A stretch of 64,000 bases of DNA from Blasia pusilla (GCA_050084515.1 CM114272.1:24242001-24306000); one strand, 5' to 3'; numbered from the stretch's first letter, positions 1-13,800 are shown. A program made the numbers and translations. The notes: generated by a model not told the origin, from the sequence alone.

Positions 1-1055
1 ATGCTTGTAGGAATATGGTGGTCATGAAGTTGTGGCTTAGATCTCATGTAGTATATTGAAAGTGAATTGGCAAGGCATTCAAACTACGACTTCTTGAAGT
101 ATAGTTTCTAGGCATGTTGGTATGCATTTAAGATTTTATTTTTAAAAATTCAAAAGTATATCAATTTATTCCAATAAAGATCAAAAAACAAAAAGAATTA
201 GGCCATGCACTTGAATGAAGGCCAACCAAATTCAACAGGCTTTTGCTTGCTTGTATGGAAAGTATTAAGAGTTGAAATAAGTACAAAAATTGATGTATTG
301 ATTTAGGCCTTTTTTTCAACTCGACATAAGAACAACTAAAATTGAAGAGAAGCTCCAAATGTCTCATAAATTTACTCTAGATCCTAAACTTACACAAATA
401 AATGGAGTCTGAACAAAAAAGAAAATTTCTTGTTACATAAACTATCTTATTTTTTGTTATAAAAACCATCTTGGGTAGCAGAAAATAAGAGGTAGAAAGC
501 CATCACATGAAATTGTTGGAGAAGACGGTTAAGTAAGTGGATAGACTGTACGACTGCGTCAAGTCTCAACCCTTGGCATGCAAAATAGATATAAGAGAGT
601 CTTCATTGCCATGAAAAAATATATGTAATTGATCTAATATAATATGCAATAATAGTTTGAATACTTGAAAAAATATTCAAACTATGATCCACTTTTTCTC
701 TTCTTGAAATAGTGGATCATAGGTAGTTCTAACCTACATATTGCCTAGTATGCACTTTTGGCCAAAACATAGTTGAACCTAATGCATTGCCAAAAGTTAC
801 TTGAGATGGTTGATCATCTATTTTGGGAGTCCATATGGTATGATCCACATCTGTTAAATTGATTCTCACCATGCCAAGAAGGATTTGTTGTATCAAAATT
901 ATGATCGTCATTATAGTCATGTGATTTCATGTTGCCCAACTTCCTAAACTACGGAAGCATGTAATTCATCAAACCTAAACTACATGCTTCAATAGTTTAG
1001 TAGAATATCCACTAGGCACTTTAAATTTGTTTGCCCATAATAGGAAGGTGGTCAA
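1..1055. other. AT-rich stretch, no gene seen
   Basis: I see no convincing coding similarity here. The sequence is AT-rich, with short frames broken by stops on both strands. It lies just 3' of the CACTA transposase relic on the minus strand, so it may be the decayed rest of that element, but nothing in it confirms this. Confidence 0.4.
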
Positions 1056-1530
1056 TTATGGTTGAGACAAAAAATAATCAACAAAAAGGTTCACAAGGCC
1101 TTGGACTCTACTAGGATGCAATTCTAACCACAAATGAGGTTTAATTCCAGAAGCCTCCATATATTTCCTCACTTTGATACTATCCTTCAATCCAAATAAT
1201 GTCCTTACTAAGTTCTCAACAATATTCTTTTCCACTTGCATAATATCTAAAGTGTATCTAGAAGGAGGTGTTGGAATTTGATTAAGGTTAAGGTTCCTTT
1301 TAATGAAAGTATGCAACTTACTAGTCAACTTAAATGCTAGCAAAAAACATGATATTTGACAACAAATTGAACAAATAAATTGCACAAAATATTAGTTTGG
1401 ATACTTCCCAATAAGGCAAATCAAAGGTTACGCTATGCCTTTTCACTCTTGTCCTCTTATAAGGATGATTTGGACCACCCTCTCGACCTCCATTCTCATC
1501 ATATAGTGCATTTTCTTTTGCCCATTATAG
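1056..1530 (-). pseudogene. CACTA (En/Spm) transposase relic, Transposase_21-like
   Basis: Read on the minus strand, the stretch from about 1510 to 1415 gives a basic run followed by VTFDLPYWEV. After an interruption, 1260-1140 gives LDIMQVEKNIVENLVRTLFG and then a run ending in GIKPHLWLE. In En/Spm (CACTA) transposases of the Transposase_21 family, a 'FxLPYW' block is followed closely by 'LDVMHVEKN(V/I)xxxLxGTLL', which matches the order and spacing type seen here. About 150 bases of non-matching AT-rich sequence with a stop separate the two blocks, so it is either an intron remnant or an insertion. No catalytic core or terminal repeat is visible next to it. I infer a short, dead fragment of a class II element. 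Family assignment is fairly safe; extent is approximate. Confidence 0.65.
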
Positions 1531-3230
1531 GATTTCACAAGCACTATATCTCATAATTTTCCGTCTAGACTTTACAATTCTATTAGAATGAATACCAAAC
1601 CTTCATCCTCGTCAAGGATGTGTCATTGCAAGTTACAATGATGACCACTAAATATAAGCGTACCATAAGATTTTGAAAATTAAAGATCATTATGTGTCAC
1701 GCAAGCTTGCATTTAGTAGGTCACTCTATCCCTACTAATATGCATCTAAACACACTTGATAGTCTAGGAACGTAAAACAACGCTAGCACACCTAGAGGCC
1801 CCAATTGCCCAATGGACCTCGAACGAGTCTCTAATCAGGACTCAATATAAGATTGACGATCAAGGTCCAAGGTTGGTGTCCATAATTGGCCTACCTAGAC
1901 TTGGCTTGGTGTCCAACCCCAAAGCCAATCCTCAATCCATCCCGTGCCCTTGGTTCACCCCCATGGTTCCCCAAGGTGGGGTTCAAATTCCAAACACCCT
2001 TGGAGACCCTCCCCCTTGTATATAGTTCTAGAAATCCCCACCCCTCCCTACCTTTGGGAAACTTCTCTTGGGTCGTTCCTTGTGGCCCTCAACCCAACTG
2101 TCATTTTAATAGTTTGGGGATGATTTCTAGATCTATGCTCATGTGTTTGTATGAAATTTTTAGTGCATTAGAATTGTCTTCTCGCAAGCATTCCAATGCC
2201 GCCCTACTCGTCCCATCTGGATGAAACTGATTCGAGTCCAAGGGAATGCATCAAGTCAGTAGTTTGATCCTAGTGGCAGCCCTTTGGAATCCAAGTGGTT
2301 GCTACCAAAAACATCTAGATGCAACATGTTGGAATTTGATAGGTTGCATCAAGTCATTAGTTCGAATGTGATACCACCCCATTGGTGGGTTGATGAATGA
2401 ACATTTTGATGGACGCTATTAGAGTCCGACATGTTGCATCAAGTCATTACTTTGAACCTCATTGAAACCTATCGGATTGAAGTACCTATTTTGTCACTCA
2501 AATATGTATTTGCAAAAGAAAATATAAGTGTCGCCTAGCCATATGCCATTGGGATGTTCCAATCAAGAACTACATCATGAGGATTATCATCCCACAATCT
2601 AATCCATGAAGGCACGTCCATGATGAGAAGGTAAACTGCAACTTCCTATGGATCTCCAGTGACCACTCTTCCCACAATGTCTTCCCAACATGTTGAGAGT
2701 ATCCATTGCAATTATGGACTCGTGCTTCTTAAACTTTCCTTGTTAAGTGAGGAAGGTAGTTTGTTTGGTGGAGACTCTTGAATTTCATTGAATAGGCACT
2801 ACAACTACTCTTTCCGCTACCGGCAAAATTAGGTTTAGCATGTTCCCATTTATATCTTCCACTTGGACTTGGAGTTCTTTGGCTATTTGAATCCTTTTCA
2901 AACATTTAATTTCAACTATTTTTTTCTTTATTTTCCCCACAATAAGAGATGGGATTTAAAATGGGGAGCCGATTGCAAGTAAGACATACCAACATTTAAA
3001 AAGAAACCAGAGTAGATTTTCTCCACGAAATATTCAAGGAATAAATTTTGAGACGGCGCTAAGTTGTGGAGAAGGAAATAGTATCCACCTCATGAATGAA
3101 GGACAAGCCAACAGTAGCAGCCAAACCACCATGGACGACCAAAAACCGATCCTTGTGTACTGTTCTACTTCATCGTACTCCAGGCGATCACCACACAACA
3201 TCAGTGCATGACCAGCAGTGATATACCTCA
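1531..3230. other. Intergenic DNA, no gene seen
   Basis: The stretch contains short open frames only, none recognisable. It includes a C-rich part at about 1890-2100 and a cluster of imperfect short repeats (listed separately). Nothing else can be supported. Confidence 0.4.
2247..2456 (+). repeat. Three imperfect copies of a TGCATCAAGTCA word
   Basis: The word tgcatcaagtca, followed by a variable 'ntanttnga', occurs at about 2247, 2344 and 2433, roughly 90-100 bases apart. The intervening sequence is only weakly similar, so this is a degenerate tandem repeat or the subterminal part of a decayed transposon. Confidence 0.5.
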
Positions 3231-5613
3231 GAAAGATTGGTAGTGGTGATCGGCATTCTGTTCGGCCGGAAATGTAGATGTAGGCTTGGCCTAGCCAGGG
3301 CACTTTTCCACCGAGATTGTTCGCCAACCATGCGTCTAAAACAAGCTAACCACCAGACGGTCTGGGGTTTAGTCAACTCTCGTGTGTTTCACGTTGACTG
3401 TACCGTTTTATGCTTAGACGGTAGAATGACGTATCAAACATGCGAAGGTGATGTACTCACTCCATTGGTGTCTGCTGTGAGGTACGGGAGAAGACGAAAG
3501 AAGACCGTCTGGTGGTGGGCCTGCTCAATGGAAGGAATCAACCAGCGTAAGCGTCACAGGGTGGCATCATCGAGATCGAGCGCGAGCATCGTCTCTCTTG
3601 CACGTGCGCGGGGTCGAAACGAATTCTTACCAACGTGAGAAGTTAGAACCGCACGAACGTACGTATACATACATATAGTTATATATATGTGTGATCCTCT
3701 ACGGGAAGTTGTCCAGTGTTGTACAGTATGGTTCGACGCTACTCGAAGTCTCGGGCGCCGAACTGCGTGGTTGTCCTAGTAGCCGCGCGGAAGCGCGCAC
3801 GCCCACGCGCGTGCGCACAGAACAGTGTCTACAGAGCCGCCGCTTCCGCACACGTGCCAGACACTGACATAACTGAACCCACGCGCCGCGCTCAATAGAG
3901 TAAACATTAATATTGGCCCTCCTGTTCGAGGGAGGTCAGTTTTTAACTCAGGTTAAGTGTTGACCTAGCCGGATCCATTTTTGAAACATCGGTAAAAAAT
4001 GATTGAAAATACAGGATCCGGGTCTCAAATAACCAAATAACCGGCATTCGGGAAACTTCCTAACTTTCCCGTCTGCCTTTTTAATCACCGCCTCTCTGGG
4101 AAAACCACCCGGACGCCGGTTTTAACTCTACTCCCTGGCATCGCATTACGTAATTTATTTATTTATTAAAGCCCTCTTAACTAGAGGCGTAGGATTTCTA
4201 GGATCGCAGTTTTACCCTACCATACTACCATGGTGTTTCCGAAGAGTATACCTGTACGCAGGAGCCCGCCAATAGTCACGCTCTACGGTCTACCACGTCA
4301 TCCTGTTGCCTGGAAGGCGTTCTCATCAATAAATTCTCTTCTCTTCCACCTTCCACCGTTCCTGTCCTTAGACTGTCTCCCCCTGCTAAAGGTTAGTCCC
4401 TTTCTTCCATGTGCCGGCCCCACATTTTTATTGTCGCGTTAATCTCTGAGCGCTCTCGCCCATTTTTCCCTGCCCTTTCAAGCGAGTCCCACTGCTAAGC
4501 CCGAACTTTTACTCTCCGCTCGTTTGAAGGGGATTGCTTCGTCCAGAGTATCTTCTCTATCTTGTCTCCTCAGATTTCTGTTGCAGACCTTTCCTCCATT
4601 CTTCTCAGCCGAGAAGCGCCCCCCTCCCAGGTTTCCTTACTTCCCAGGGTCACGCTCCTCCTCCGCTGGTGTCTGACAGGCGCTCTGAGCCCGACTGTTT
4701 GGTGTGCAGATAAGGAAATGCGTCTCGGTTGCTACCATATAGGTTTTCGACCTTGCCTTGCAGTAGTAGAGAACGAAGCTGCGTCGGAGGGGGGCGATGG
4801 ATCGACCTAAGCCTTCGGAGAGGAGTTGCGCGTAGCTCGCCGAATCCCGACGCGTTGAGAATTCCTTCGAGGTGCGTTTTCATAGGGTCTCCTGACCGTC
4901 TGAAGATCCGGAGCACTTCGTGAGAGTTTTCTTTTATTGGTCATACGGTCTTAGCTTCGGAGGCCGACAGCTGATGCGGGGCGTCACGCCGGTGTGACGA
5001 TCTTCTGTCTAGGATAAGTTTGTGAGCGCCAGCCTTTTGTGAGGAGGGAAATCTATCGGTGAAGCTCAATTCTCTCCTCAGTAAATGGCTCTAATATGAC
5101 GACCTAGCATACTGAAGTGGTGCTTGCGCAGGAGCTGTCCCGTCCCGGTCCTCGGCAACAGCTGTGCCTCATCAGGGACTCTTGATGCGGGATTATGATG
5201 GTCTTTTGAGTGCTTCCTGTTGACAGTGGTTTCTGAGATCTCGATGCACACACAATTTTGAATAAAGTTTGCAATGAAGGGTAGAGTTCCCGGACTTAAC
5301 TTCTGCCCTAGTTCATCACATCTGAATTTGCGGGCTGAAAGTTGTTCCGTCTAGCGTGATGCTGGGAATGCCTTCAACTTGGGGCTGAGCAATCAGAACC
5401 TAGCGCTGAAATGCGTAGATGAGGTCGGAGTCTCTTTTTGCACTGTAGTGATATGCAAGATGTGTGTTCTTCTTCGTATTTTTCAGGATATCGGAAGAAT
5501 CAAGTCGGGGTTAAGGTCACCACAGTACGCACTTCGAGTTTCGGTGTATATTTTGGAAGGCAACAGTGGCAGGAAACAAGCGCCCCAAGCTTGACGTATC
5601 GGGAAGCTCTTCA
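3231..5613 (+). promoter_or_regulatory. Probable promoter, 5' UTR and leader introns of the DUF7086 gene
   Basis: Base composition changes at about 3230 to a more GC-balanced, CpG-containing sequence that continues into the DUF7086 gene. AT stretches at about 3660-3690 and 4150-4170 could hold core promoter elements. Good donor-like sites occur at about 4392 (AAG|GTTAGT) and 4873 (GAG|GTGCGT). Acceptor-like sites occur at 5485 (tatttttcag) and 5572 (gtggcag). This suggests a spliced leader, common for plant genes with long 5' UTRs. No ORF in this stretch resembles a known protein. The transcription start cannot be fixed. Confidence 0.35.
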
Positions 5614-6303
5614 ATGAGTGATCCTTTGGATGACCCTCACTTGAGACTGACATTGTCTCCTCCGGGACAGCACAGCCACCACCATCATGAGGAAAGAGTC
5701 CTTCCTGTTCCCTCGTTAACTCAGCAAGCCGCATCTTCAGCTGAATCAGAGCCCGAAAGGAGTAGGCCTAGACGTTCTCGCCAAAACTCCGTTGATCGAC
5801 CTAGTGCGAAACAGAAAGAGGAAAGGATTCAGGTCCCATACACCTGGGCGACGGACAGGCGTGCCGTGGTGCATTCTCTGGAAAGGATCGCGCGATTTGG
5901 AATCTGCAGCATTCAGGGAGATGTGATTTGCAAGAGGTGCGATGGAAGTCAGACGGTGGATGTTAATCTGCAGGCGTCTTTTCTCCAGCTTGACAACTAT
6001 TTCATGTCCAACAAAGACTTGATGCATGACCGAGCCCCAAAGATTTGGATGGTCCCCCGCCTGCTCGATTGTAGGATGTGCAACCAAAGCGACTGTGTGA
6101 AGCCTGTTATCAGTCAACGCAAACGTCACATCAACTGGTTGTTCCTGATGCTGACGCAAACGTTGGGTCTTTGTACTTTGGATCAACTGAAGTATTTCTG
6201 CAAACATACTCACAAACACCGTACTGGTGCTAAGGATAGGGTTTTATACCTTACCTACGTGGGGCTTCTCAAACAGCTCAATCCTTCCGGGCCTTACGAT
6301 TGA
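5614..6303 (+). CDS. DUF7086 domain protein, plant-specific, putative zinc-binding
   Basis: The 229-residue frame from the first ATG has a low-complexity, His-, Ser- and Arg-rich N-terminus. Residues 72 to 229 follow the plant DUF7086 pattern: YTWATDRRAVVHSLERI near the start, two CxxC pairs (CKRC at 106-109, CRMC at 153-156), MHDRAPKIW between them, then KRHINWLFLMLTQTLGLCTL, FCKHTHKHRTGAKDRVLYL and a terminal PSGPYD. The four cysteines probably bind zinc. The molecular function of the family is not established, so I give none. The domain is complete and ends exactly at the stop codon. The same frame stays open upstream to 5515 and reads AGNKRPKLDVSG before the ATG, but only a GTG is available there. 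A short upstream exon joined at the gtggcag site (5572) could therefore supply a longer N-terminus. The gene lies alone, with no close neighbour. Confidence 0.85.
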   Translation: MSDPLDDPHLRLTLSPPGQHSHHHHEERVLPVPSLTQQAASSAESEPERSRPRRSRQNSVDRPSAKQKEERIQVPYTWATDRRAVVHSLERIARFGICSIQGDVICKRCDGSQTVDVNLQASFLQLDNYFMSNKDLMHDRAPKIWMVPRLLDCRMCNQSDCVKPVISQRKRHINWLFLMLTQTLGLCTLDQLKYFCKHTHKHRTGAKDRVLYLTYVGLLKQLNPSGPYD

Positions 6304-9300
6304 CCCTGTTGAGAGCGGGAAAGTCGCTGATCGTAAGGGCTGCGGGGCAGGACTTTATATTGCTTGTGAGTTAAAGATCTCTTCTAACCAGAACGTATTG
6401 TTTTTCGAAGGAATCCCAAGCGGGTCTGCACTACCTTCTTTGAGGTGAACTATTTGAGCCACTGAGGCATTTCTAAGCTCTAAATGTTGTGGATAATATT
6501 TCAGTCCATTGGCAGTATGAACCCTAAGTAGTCCTGGTGGAAATTTCGATCTTCTTGTGATCTATCTTCAGCCGTGTGAATTTCTTCCCTACTTGGTTTT
6601 CATTGTTTTCTGCTTGCCATGTCCCATCATACTTTTGCTTCGTAAAGGTTAGTTCGCAGTTGATCTCGTTGATTGAGGAAGACAGAAGTCGCTGGTAGCC
6701 AAAACTTATGAGCCTCACAGCCGCGCCATGTGGCGGATGTCCCCACCTCTGGAAAGTTTTTTAGCAGCAAATGAACTGAACGTAAGATCCCTCAGTGTTA
6801 AAATTGTCTGCAGTTTGTTATCCAGAAGGCAGTCAAGATTCAGGGACTGCCATCTGTGTACTCGGGTTCTGTACAGTAGTGCGATCATTACATGACTCCC
6901 TCCAAAGCCAGTTGTGTTGGAGTGAATTGTTTCTCTTACTCTTCAATGATAGGTTTCTCACTGGTTTAACGATTTTTTTTCAAGTTTGGGAGGAGGGGTG
7001 AATTGAAGGGTGGGCGTGCTCAGCTGTTCCCAGCGCTGAAACTTCTATGCTTAGCACCTTCGTGGGCATGTCATGTGTTTTCAGTATCCTAATATCTCTT
7101 CTTGATTCTGGAAGTGCGCACTAATGTCTAGGCTGTCTTTCATCATGGGTGAATAGTTACGAGTGGTATCTCTGCAGGACTACTCCCTCTGGGAACGTGA
7201 TTCTACAGCGATATGACTAAGTCCATTCGAGTGACTCCTGGATTCGGGATTTCGGACCTTTCCTATTGAACTAACAACGCGGGTTATATTAGCCAGATAT
7301 GTGTTGTATCGGGTACTTTTCTTTGTTCAAGACGGTTGTACGAAAGAGCACGAGTTACGATGTCCTGAGGACGAGAGAAATGGGAGCTGTGTCTCAACTT
7401 TTTTGTTTTTATGTTCTATAGAGAAAAAGCAGTATTTAGTCATCTGAAATTAGTTGCAGTGCATTTCCATATAGATGCCTGATCACTTAAGTAGGATGCG
7501 TAGTTTCAGTGCCATTGGTAAGTATGCAACGAATAGAAATTTTTCGGAGCGGATATTTAAGAGTCTGGTTCCCGTCTTACCCTAGACCTTTGATAACCGT
7601 AAACCTTGGAAAGATTTAGTTCCACTTTCAGCATGGGATATTGTTGAAGTCTACATTGACGGGAGTGCCGTTTCATGGCAATTGAATCAACAATCTTCAG
7701 GCTGGGTCATGGCGGTTATGCCTTCTTCAGGCAGTCTACCCCCGTGTGAGCACAGACTCGTACGTTTTTTTAAGCGTAGCGGATTTTCGACACCCGTTAA
7801 CTAGGTCAAAGTAAAGCTATGGAGCATAGGCATAAACCTTCGTACTAATAAAATTTTCGAGGTAGACTTCCAAACCTCTGCCTAAGTGAAATGTTCGGGC
7901 AGTGCGGGTGTATTCCAAATTCCCTAGACAATATCGACATATACAAATCGGCATCGCTTGTCCTAGCAATTTTTATAAGCACACCCCATGCAAATCTCTT
8001 AACGCACATTCTTTGCGAAGCTGGGGAAGTGCAGCGTAATGCCTTGAATACCAGTAAAAGCAGGTCAGGCCTGGCTTGTCAGAGCTCCGGCACACCTGGC
8101 ATGTCAGTTCCAGAGTGCGTCTTCATTTCACCAGAGTTTTACAAACAATTATCGAAGACGCAAAAGGTGACTATCGGGTTTTAAAAGCCCCTATCTTTAA
8201 GCCGGCTTTGGTTTCGTACCTTATGATGGTCAACGCACCATTCTTCAAGTCGTAATGAAGCTCAATCAAAGCAGGGCAGGGCCAGTCTCCGCCGCAGTGT
8301 TCGTCGCTATGATGTGAAGTTAACAATTTTGATTCCGTTTCTGTACGAGGCACGATCTTCGCTGGTTGTGGTACCTTTTCTACGTAAATCACGAGGAAGA
8401 TCTAGAGCCCCTACACGCTACTATATACTCCGTTATATTTTTCTCCCTTAGACCAAGTCAGGAAGCTTACAATGGCTATGATGTCCTTTCAAACATTCTC
8501 CTCTCCTAAAATCAACCTGGCGTATCATCCCGATTTGGCTTAAGGCGAGGGGGAAAATTGACAATTGGAATTCCAACATGATAAACAAAACGACTAAAGA
8601 ACTAAGTTTATATAACAAAAAGAAACATGTATAATTTATTTTATAAGCCGTTTTACATTCCAACCCATTATGTGTGATTGTCTCTTTTGAAATGCGAACA
8701 CCTTGCTTTGTCCTCTTCTCATTTTTGTTATTGTGATATAGTGGATCTATATATCATTACTCAAGAAAGAATTGGCACAATAACTATTCCACTTCTGAAC
8801 AATAATTATTCCATTTCTGTTACATAATAACGTCTTTAAATAAAAATTATCCTCCAAGCTTTCTTGCATTCACACATATATATATGGGCATTTAAGTTTC
8901 TACATCTCTATAATATCATATCAAATAGTTCTAGGTAAGCCAAGCTCTCTCCCATAATGCAAAAAACTATGATAAAAATAATATCAAGAATGCCTATTGA
9001 TTGAAATGACATGTTATAAACAACCATGGAAACCGTAGATCCATAACGAATAACTCAATCTTAGGGCCACCTCCTATGGGGACCCTAAAAACAAATCCTC
9101 CTCTCAACGATGGGGGTCACGGGGATTTGAGGATTTATATGCCAAAATAAGTTGCACACAAGTTTTGCGACCTCGAGGAATGCATAGTCGTAACTAATCT
9201 CGATGGATTTTAGACTAATCAATAATATAAGGGTTGCATTTTTTGGATTATCATGTATTCACGATGAGTCTATGGGAGATGGTCGCCATGACCTTTAGAC

Positions 9301-10435
9301 GCACATCACGAAAGCTAGAGGGTGCTAACTTTAATCTAATTTCAACATGAAAGCTAGTAATGCTAACTTTCATATTGATTTGATATCAAATAGTTATTTT
9401 TTGATATTGATTGTTTGTATCAATCAACTTGCAATGTCAATTTTATGTACAAAATTTTCCATAAAAAAAGATCCAATACATAAATGACACCATAAATACA
9501 TTAAACACATATTACATTCTGATTGATATCAAAATGACGTAGCTCCAAGTTTTATGATGCACATGCTAGTAAGGACTAGTGACCAGAGAGATGAGTTATT
9601 ATCATCGATCATAGTAGGATCTATCTAAGTAAGAATACTAAGACCAGACATAGATTAACTAGTTGTAAGACTAGCGAGACCATATAGTGATCCACTAAAT
9701 GAAGATCAAGATCGGCCAGAAATCCTAAGATTAAACCTATTGACCAAATTGCGCAAAATTAGGCTAATGGCTAAGACTAGTTAAGAGGGATTCATGCCTT
9801 GCAACGAGCCTTACGTGAAAGGGGCCAAACGGCTAGCATGAACTTGAGATAGACCAAGAAGGGTGATGAGCCCTTAGGTTATTCTTGGCTAAGGGAAAGT
9901 GGCTTCAGAGCTAGAAATAATGAAAACAAACATTTTTGTGATGATATAAGTCACCAAAAAAAAAAACCGGCAAGACAGAATATACAACAAGAATATTGAT
10001 GAAAATATGATTTTGGCATGTGGGCAATGTACACTAAAATGGAGGAATCATACATTAAACCAAAAGTGTATATGGTTCCCTTCCAATATAGAAGCTCTGT
10101 CCATAGGATTACTCATTGTCTACATGCTTTATTGTGATCATGCAAGCAAATTTTGTCACAAACACAAGCTTCTTCTCTAAGCCTATTGCATCAAAAAACG
10201 AATTGAACGAAGCCTAAAATGAAGCTGCGCAAAATTGTGGGAGCACTAACCCCCTCCCCCAGACCCTCCATCGAAGCATTGAGAAGACGAGCTTTGCTTG
10301 TAACTACCTATCTTGAGCTCAAAATGTATGGAACATAAGACATGTGCAACAACTTCCACCTTGTCTTGTATACTATCTAGTTATTCAAGAAGCAAACAAT
10401 CACACTATCCCCCATTCCAGCCAATGCATGACTTT
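6304..10435. other. 3' flank of DUF7086 gene and intergenic DNA, no gene seen
   Basis: Up to about 8400 the base composition resembles that of the gene upstream, so part of it may be 3' UTR, intron or regulatory DNA. An open frame of 97 codons at 7891-8184 matches nothing I know. From 8650 on the sequence becomes AT-rich and repeat-like, without recognisable coding. Confidence 0.4.
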
Positions 10436-10800
10436 CCCATCAACAACATTCAACATTGAGCAAGTCCAAGAAAAGCCTGAACTTCTCCACATGCATTGGC
10501 TTTGTCAATATGTCCATCACATTTACCTCTATGTTTATCTTCTACAAATAAACTTCATTATCAACCACAACCTCTCAAATGTATTGATACCTAACATAAA
10601 TATGTTTTGTTCTTAGCTAACACACTTGGTTTTTAGCCACATGAATTGCACTCTAGCTATCATTTATATAATATATAACCTGATTTTGAAAAAATTCAAG
10701 TGCACTTATAAATTTTCTTTGCCATATAGCCTTCTTTGTTGCCTTTCCAATTGCCATATATTTTTCCTCTATAGTGGACTTAAATATAGACTTCAAACTT
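10436..10800 (-). pseudogene. Ty1/copia polyprotein relic (RNase H end)
   Basis: One minus-strand frame reads STIEEKYMAIGKATKKAIWQ, then SAIHVAKNQV, TKHIYVRYQYI, MDILTKPMHVEKFRLFLDLL. These are the ordered hallmarks of the copia RNase H region: 'STTEAEYMA', 'DNQSAI(H/R)LAKN', 'RTKHIDVRYHFIRE', 'NPADxLTKP'. The frame carries four stop codons but no frameshift. Three of the stops stand where the family has Gln or Arg (*SAIH for QSAIH, I*E for IRE, L*KI for LQKI), as expected from C-to-T change. The relic stops abruptly near 10800, where a GC-rich block begins. No LTR is recognisable beside it. Confidence 0.8.
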
Positions 10801-13800
10801 ATAGGACCAATTGCCACAAGTGGGCTGGCACGGGCCGTGAGGCGGCCCTAACCTGCACTTGCCCACCTCAAGCCCGAGCACGCGCTTGTCCGATTAGAGC
10901 CCATGCCCAGCCCGCCCTAGCCCCCCACGTACATGCCCGCGCCTGTCCTCTCCCAACTTGCCATGCGGGCCACGCAACGGGTGCAGCGTCCGTCAACACG
11001 TCTCCACGTAGCGGGCTTCGGAGTGGTTTGAGTGCAGGCCGGCATGTCCGAGGACATATCTATCTCATGGACAGACTTCTCTATTTCCGTGCAACCTTGA
11101 ATCCTACATATACAATAACACAAAATAGTGGAATAATACGACAAAAGAACATATTTGAATTTTTCCTTGAATTGTATTTAATGAATAGAGAGAATGAATT
11201 TAAGTAGAAGAGGAAAATCTTTTTAGTAACTAATAATGTTATAATGGGTAATCTTAGATGCATAATAAAAAATATTAATTATTAAAATAAATATAACATC
11301 TAATATTTTTTCTTTTAATTCATATTTGATGAGAAAGAAAATTGAATTTTGATGGAGAAAAGGTAGATATTGTTTAAATTTTAATGATAAACAATGAAAT
11401 TATTTAGGGAATTGGACCATCTTCTATACTTTGATTAGGAGTGGAATTATTTAGAAGAATGAAATGTAATCGTTCTTCTAAGATTTAAGAAAATAATTTT
11501 AGGTTTACTTTTTGAAATTAAAATATCTTATTTAAAAAATAATTATGTTAAAAGTTAAAATTGATATTTTGGAAAGTGAAATTAGATTGTAATTCACTAA
11601 GTGAAGAAACCTTTGATTGTTTCAACACAAACGATTAGAATGGTGCCAAAATTTGGTTCAAATTTTCCAATAGATATCGCAAGGTCCAAAGAAGCATACT
11701 GTTGATATTATGAGATCCCATAATTATAATTTTAGAGGAGGAAAGTAAAATTCATGATAAGTTATGGAAATTGCTTTCTAAGACTCGTTGCAAAGGTTAA
11801 TATAATAATATGTGCTTCAGTTCCAGGAATAATTTGTCAAAGTTACGAGAAGCATAAAATTAAATTTTTTAGTGAAATAGATACTATTTTGTTTTGAGTA
11901 TTATAATACTCATATATACATTATTGCCAACATGGCAATAATAATTGTATTGTTTATAAATCGAAGATCTAATAGTCAATCCAACATTAACTAATACCTA
12001 TAAACATCTAATTTTTTTATTTTTTATTTTTTATTTCCCTCTCTAATTAGTGACTAACCATAATTCAGATATGATGAAAAATATGCAAAACTTTATAATT
12101 GTATGAAATTTATACACAAGCTCCCTAAACGTTACAATTCTATGAAACTTATACACAAGCTCGCCTACACGCCGCCGAATGCCTCTATGGATCAGATTTA
12201 GTAGAAAAGTAGTGATTCTATTATGGAGGCTCCCGAAAAGGTATACATACTTCCTACGTATCTATGGATCATTCGTGCACACATGTCACCTCTTGCCTTT
12301 AGGTCACTACCAACCTAAAGTGGAAAGTATACTCATTCCCTTACCCGCTTCAGAAAAGGTCCTCTCAAAAGGCACCAAGAGTCTGAAGGGAAGAGTAGGT
12401 CATCTCACGAAAGGAAACTTCCTCGCATAAGCAAGATCCTATCAACCCAAATGACTTCATACAAAACGAAAAAACCATATGCTATCATATAATTGACTTC
12501 TAAAGGTACCCAATAAAAAGTTCCCAACACATGTAATCATTACCTAAGAATTGGTCACATGTAATATCTCAAAACATGTAAAAACCAATCTTGGAAATCA
12601 TTATGGTCAACCGCAACACTAGAAGATCCCCATTTACAATTACTATGGCTTTAGAGTTATTATTTACATTTTTGCTCCAAAAAGAAGACATGTAAGAACA
12701 TGAATTTAGAGCAATAAAATAACTCATAAAATTTGACACTTCGAGACTCAACATAACATTCGAACTATTGGACCACACAAACATCACATCTCATGACTTA
12801 CTCGTCTAAAATATCCAATAGTGTACACTATGTGAAAGATCTTACCTTATTACTTCCAAGCAATGATAACAAAAGGAACTAAAAATAGCATGTTTTCATG
12901 CTAATGACTTACACTGTAAGATTAAACAAAAAATCACAATTCTGAAAGTGTGTTAAGAGTTAGACACATGAACCTTTAAAGAGTGCAAAGTCTTTAATCA
13001 TCCACTAGGTAAGCAGGGCGCCAATCTTCCGATAATAGAGAGAAGCCTCCTCGGCAATTTGCAAATCCTACTGTAGGTTTCTTCTCAAGAAAAACCAACT
13101 TCCAAATTATCCGGTCAATGATGTACTCTGGAATGTTCCCAGATATTTCCCACTAATTCCTCTGGCTATTTGAGATTTTCTGAACATTCAAGAGACTACC
13201 GTGGCCTCTCAGGGACAGCTTGCGTAAAATCCATAATAATCGCAAAACTGAAATTGGTAGCCTCTGTTACTTTAAACAAACTTTATTACTGCACTGCAGA
13301 ATACATAGCTTTTCGCACAAGTGACAGATTGTATCAGCACTCCATCCGTTAAACCATCAAAGAAGAACAAAAACAGCTTACTGGACTGTTGTAAAGACCT
13401 ATTGTTTCACTGTACCCAACCTCTGTGGCACTTAGTTCTATAACTAGGTGCTATACTCAATACCTGTGAATCTTTACATCAGTTCCAGTGATGTCAACCT
13501 GGGTCAATTTGAACATGATCATCAGAGGCAGTGGATTACACCTAACATCACAAGGGGCAGTGGACAGGATTTACTTTTCTTAATAACTTGGGCCTACCAA
13601 TCTCACTGCTGGAAATTACTTCATTTTCTAATTCCGATGCAACTCAATAGGTTGCTGTGACTCAACTCTGACAGATCTGTTTCTACTTTGAATGCAGGAT
13701 GTGATGACTTTCACCAGTTTTCAAACTGGCATCAAGACCACAAAAAGTAACAAGGACTCATGAAATCTATCCTTCACAACCTTCACAACCGCTTGAAATT

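Noticed and set aside
729-920. Minus-strand frame as C-terminal CACTA transposase
   Set aside because: It lies on the right strand near the CACTA relic, but none of the expected C-terminal motifs could be read.
7891-8184. 97-codon frame downstream of the DUF7086 gene
   Set aside because: No recognisable similarity, no splice context and no neighbour to support it.
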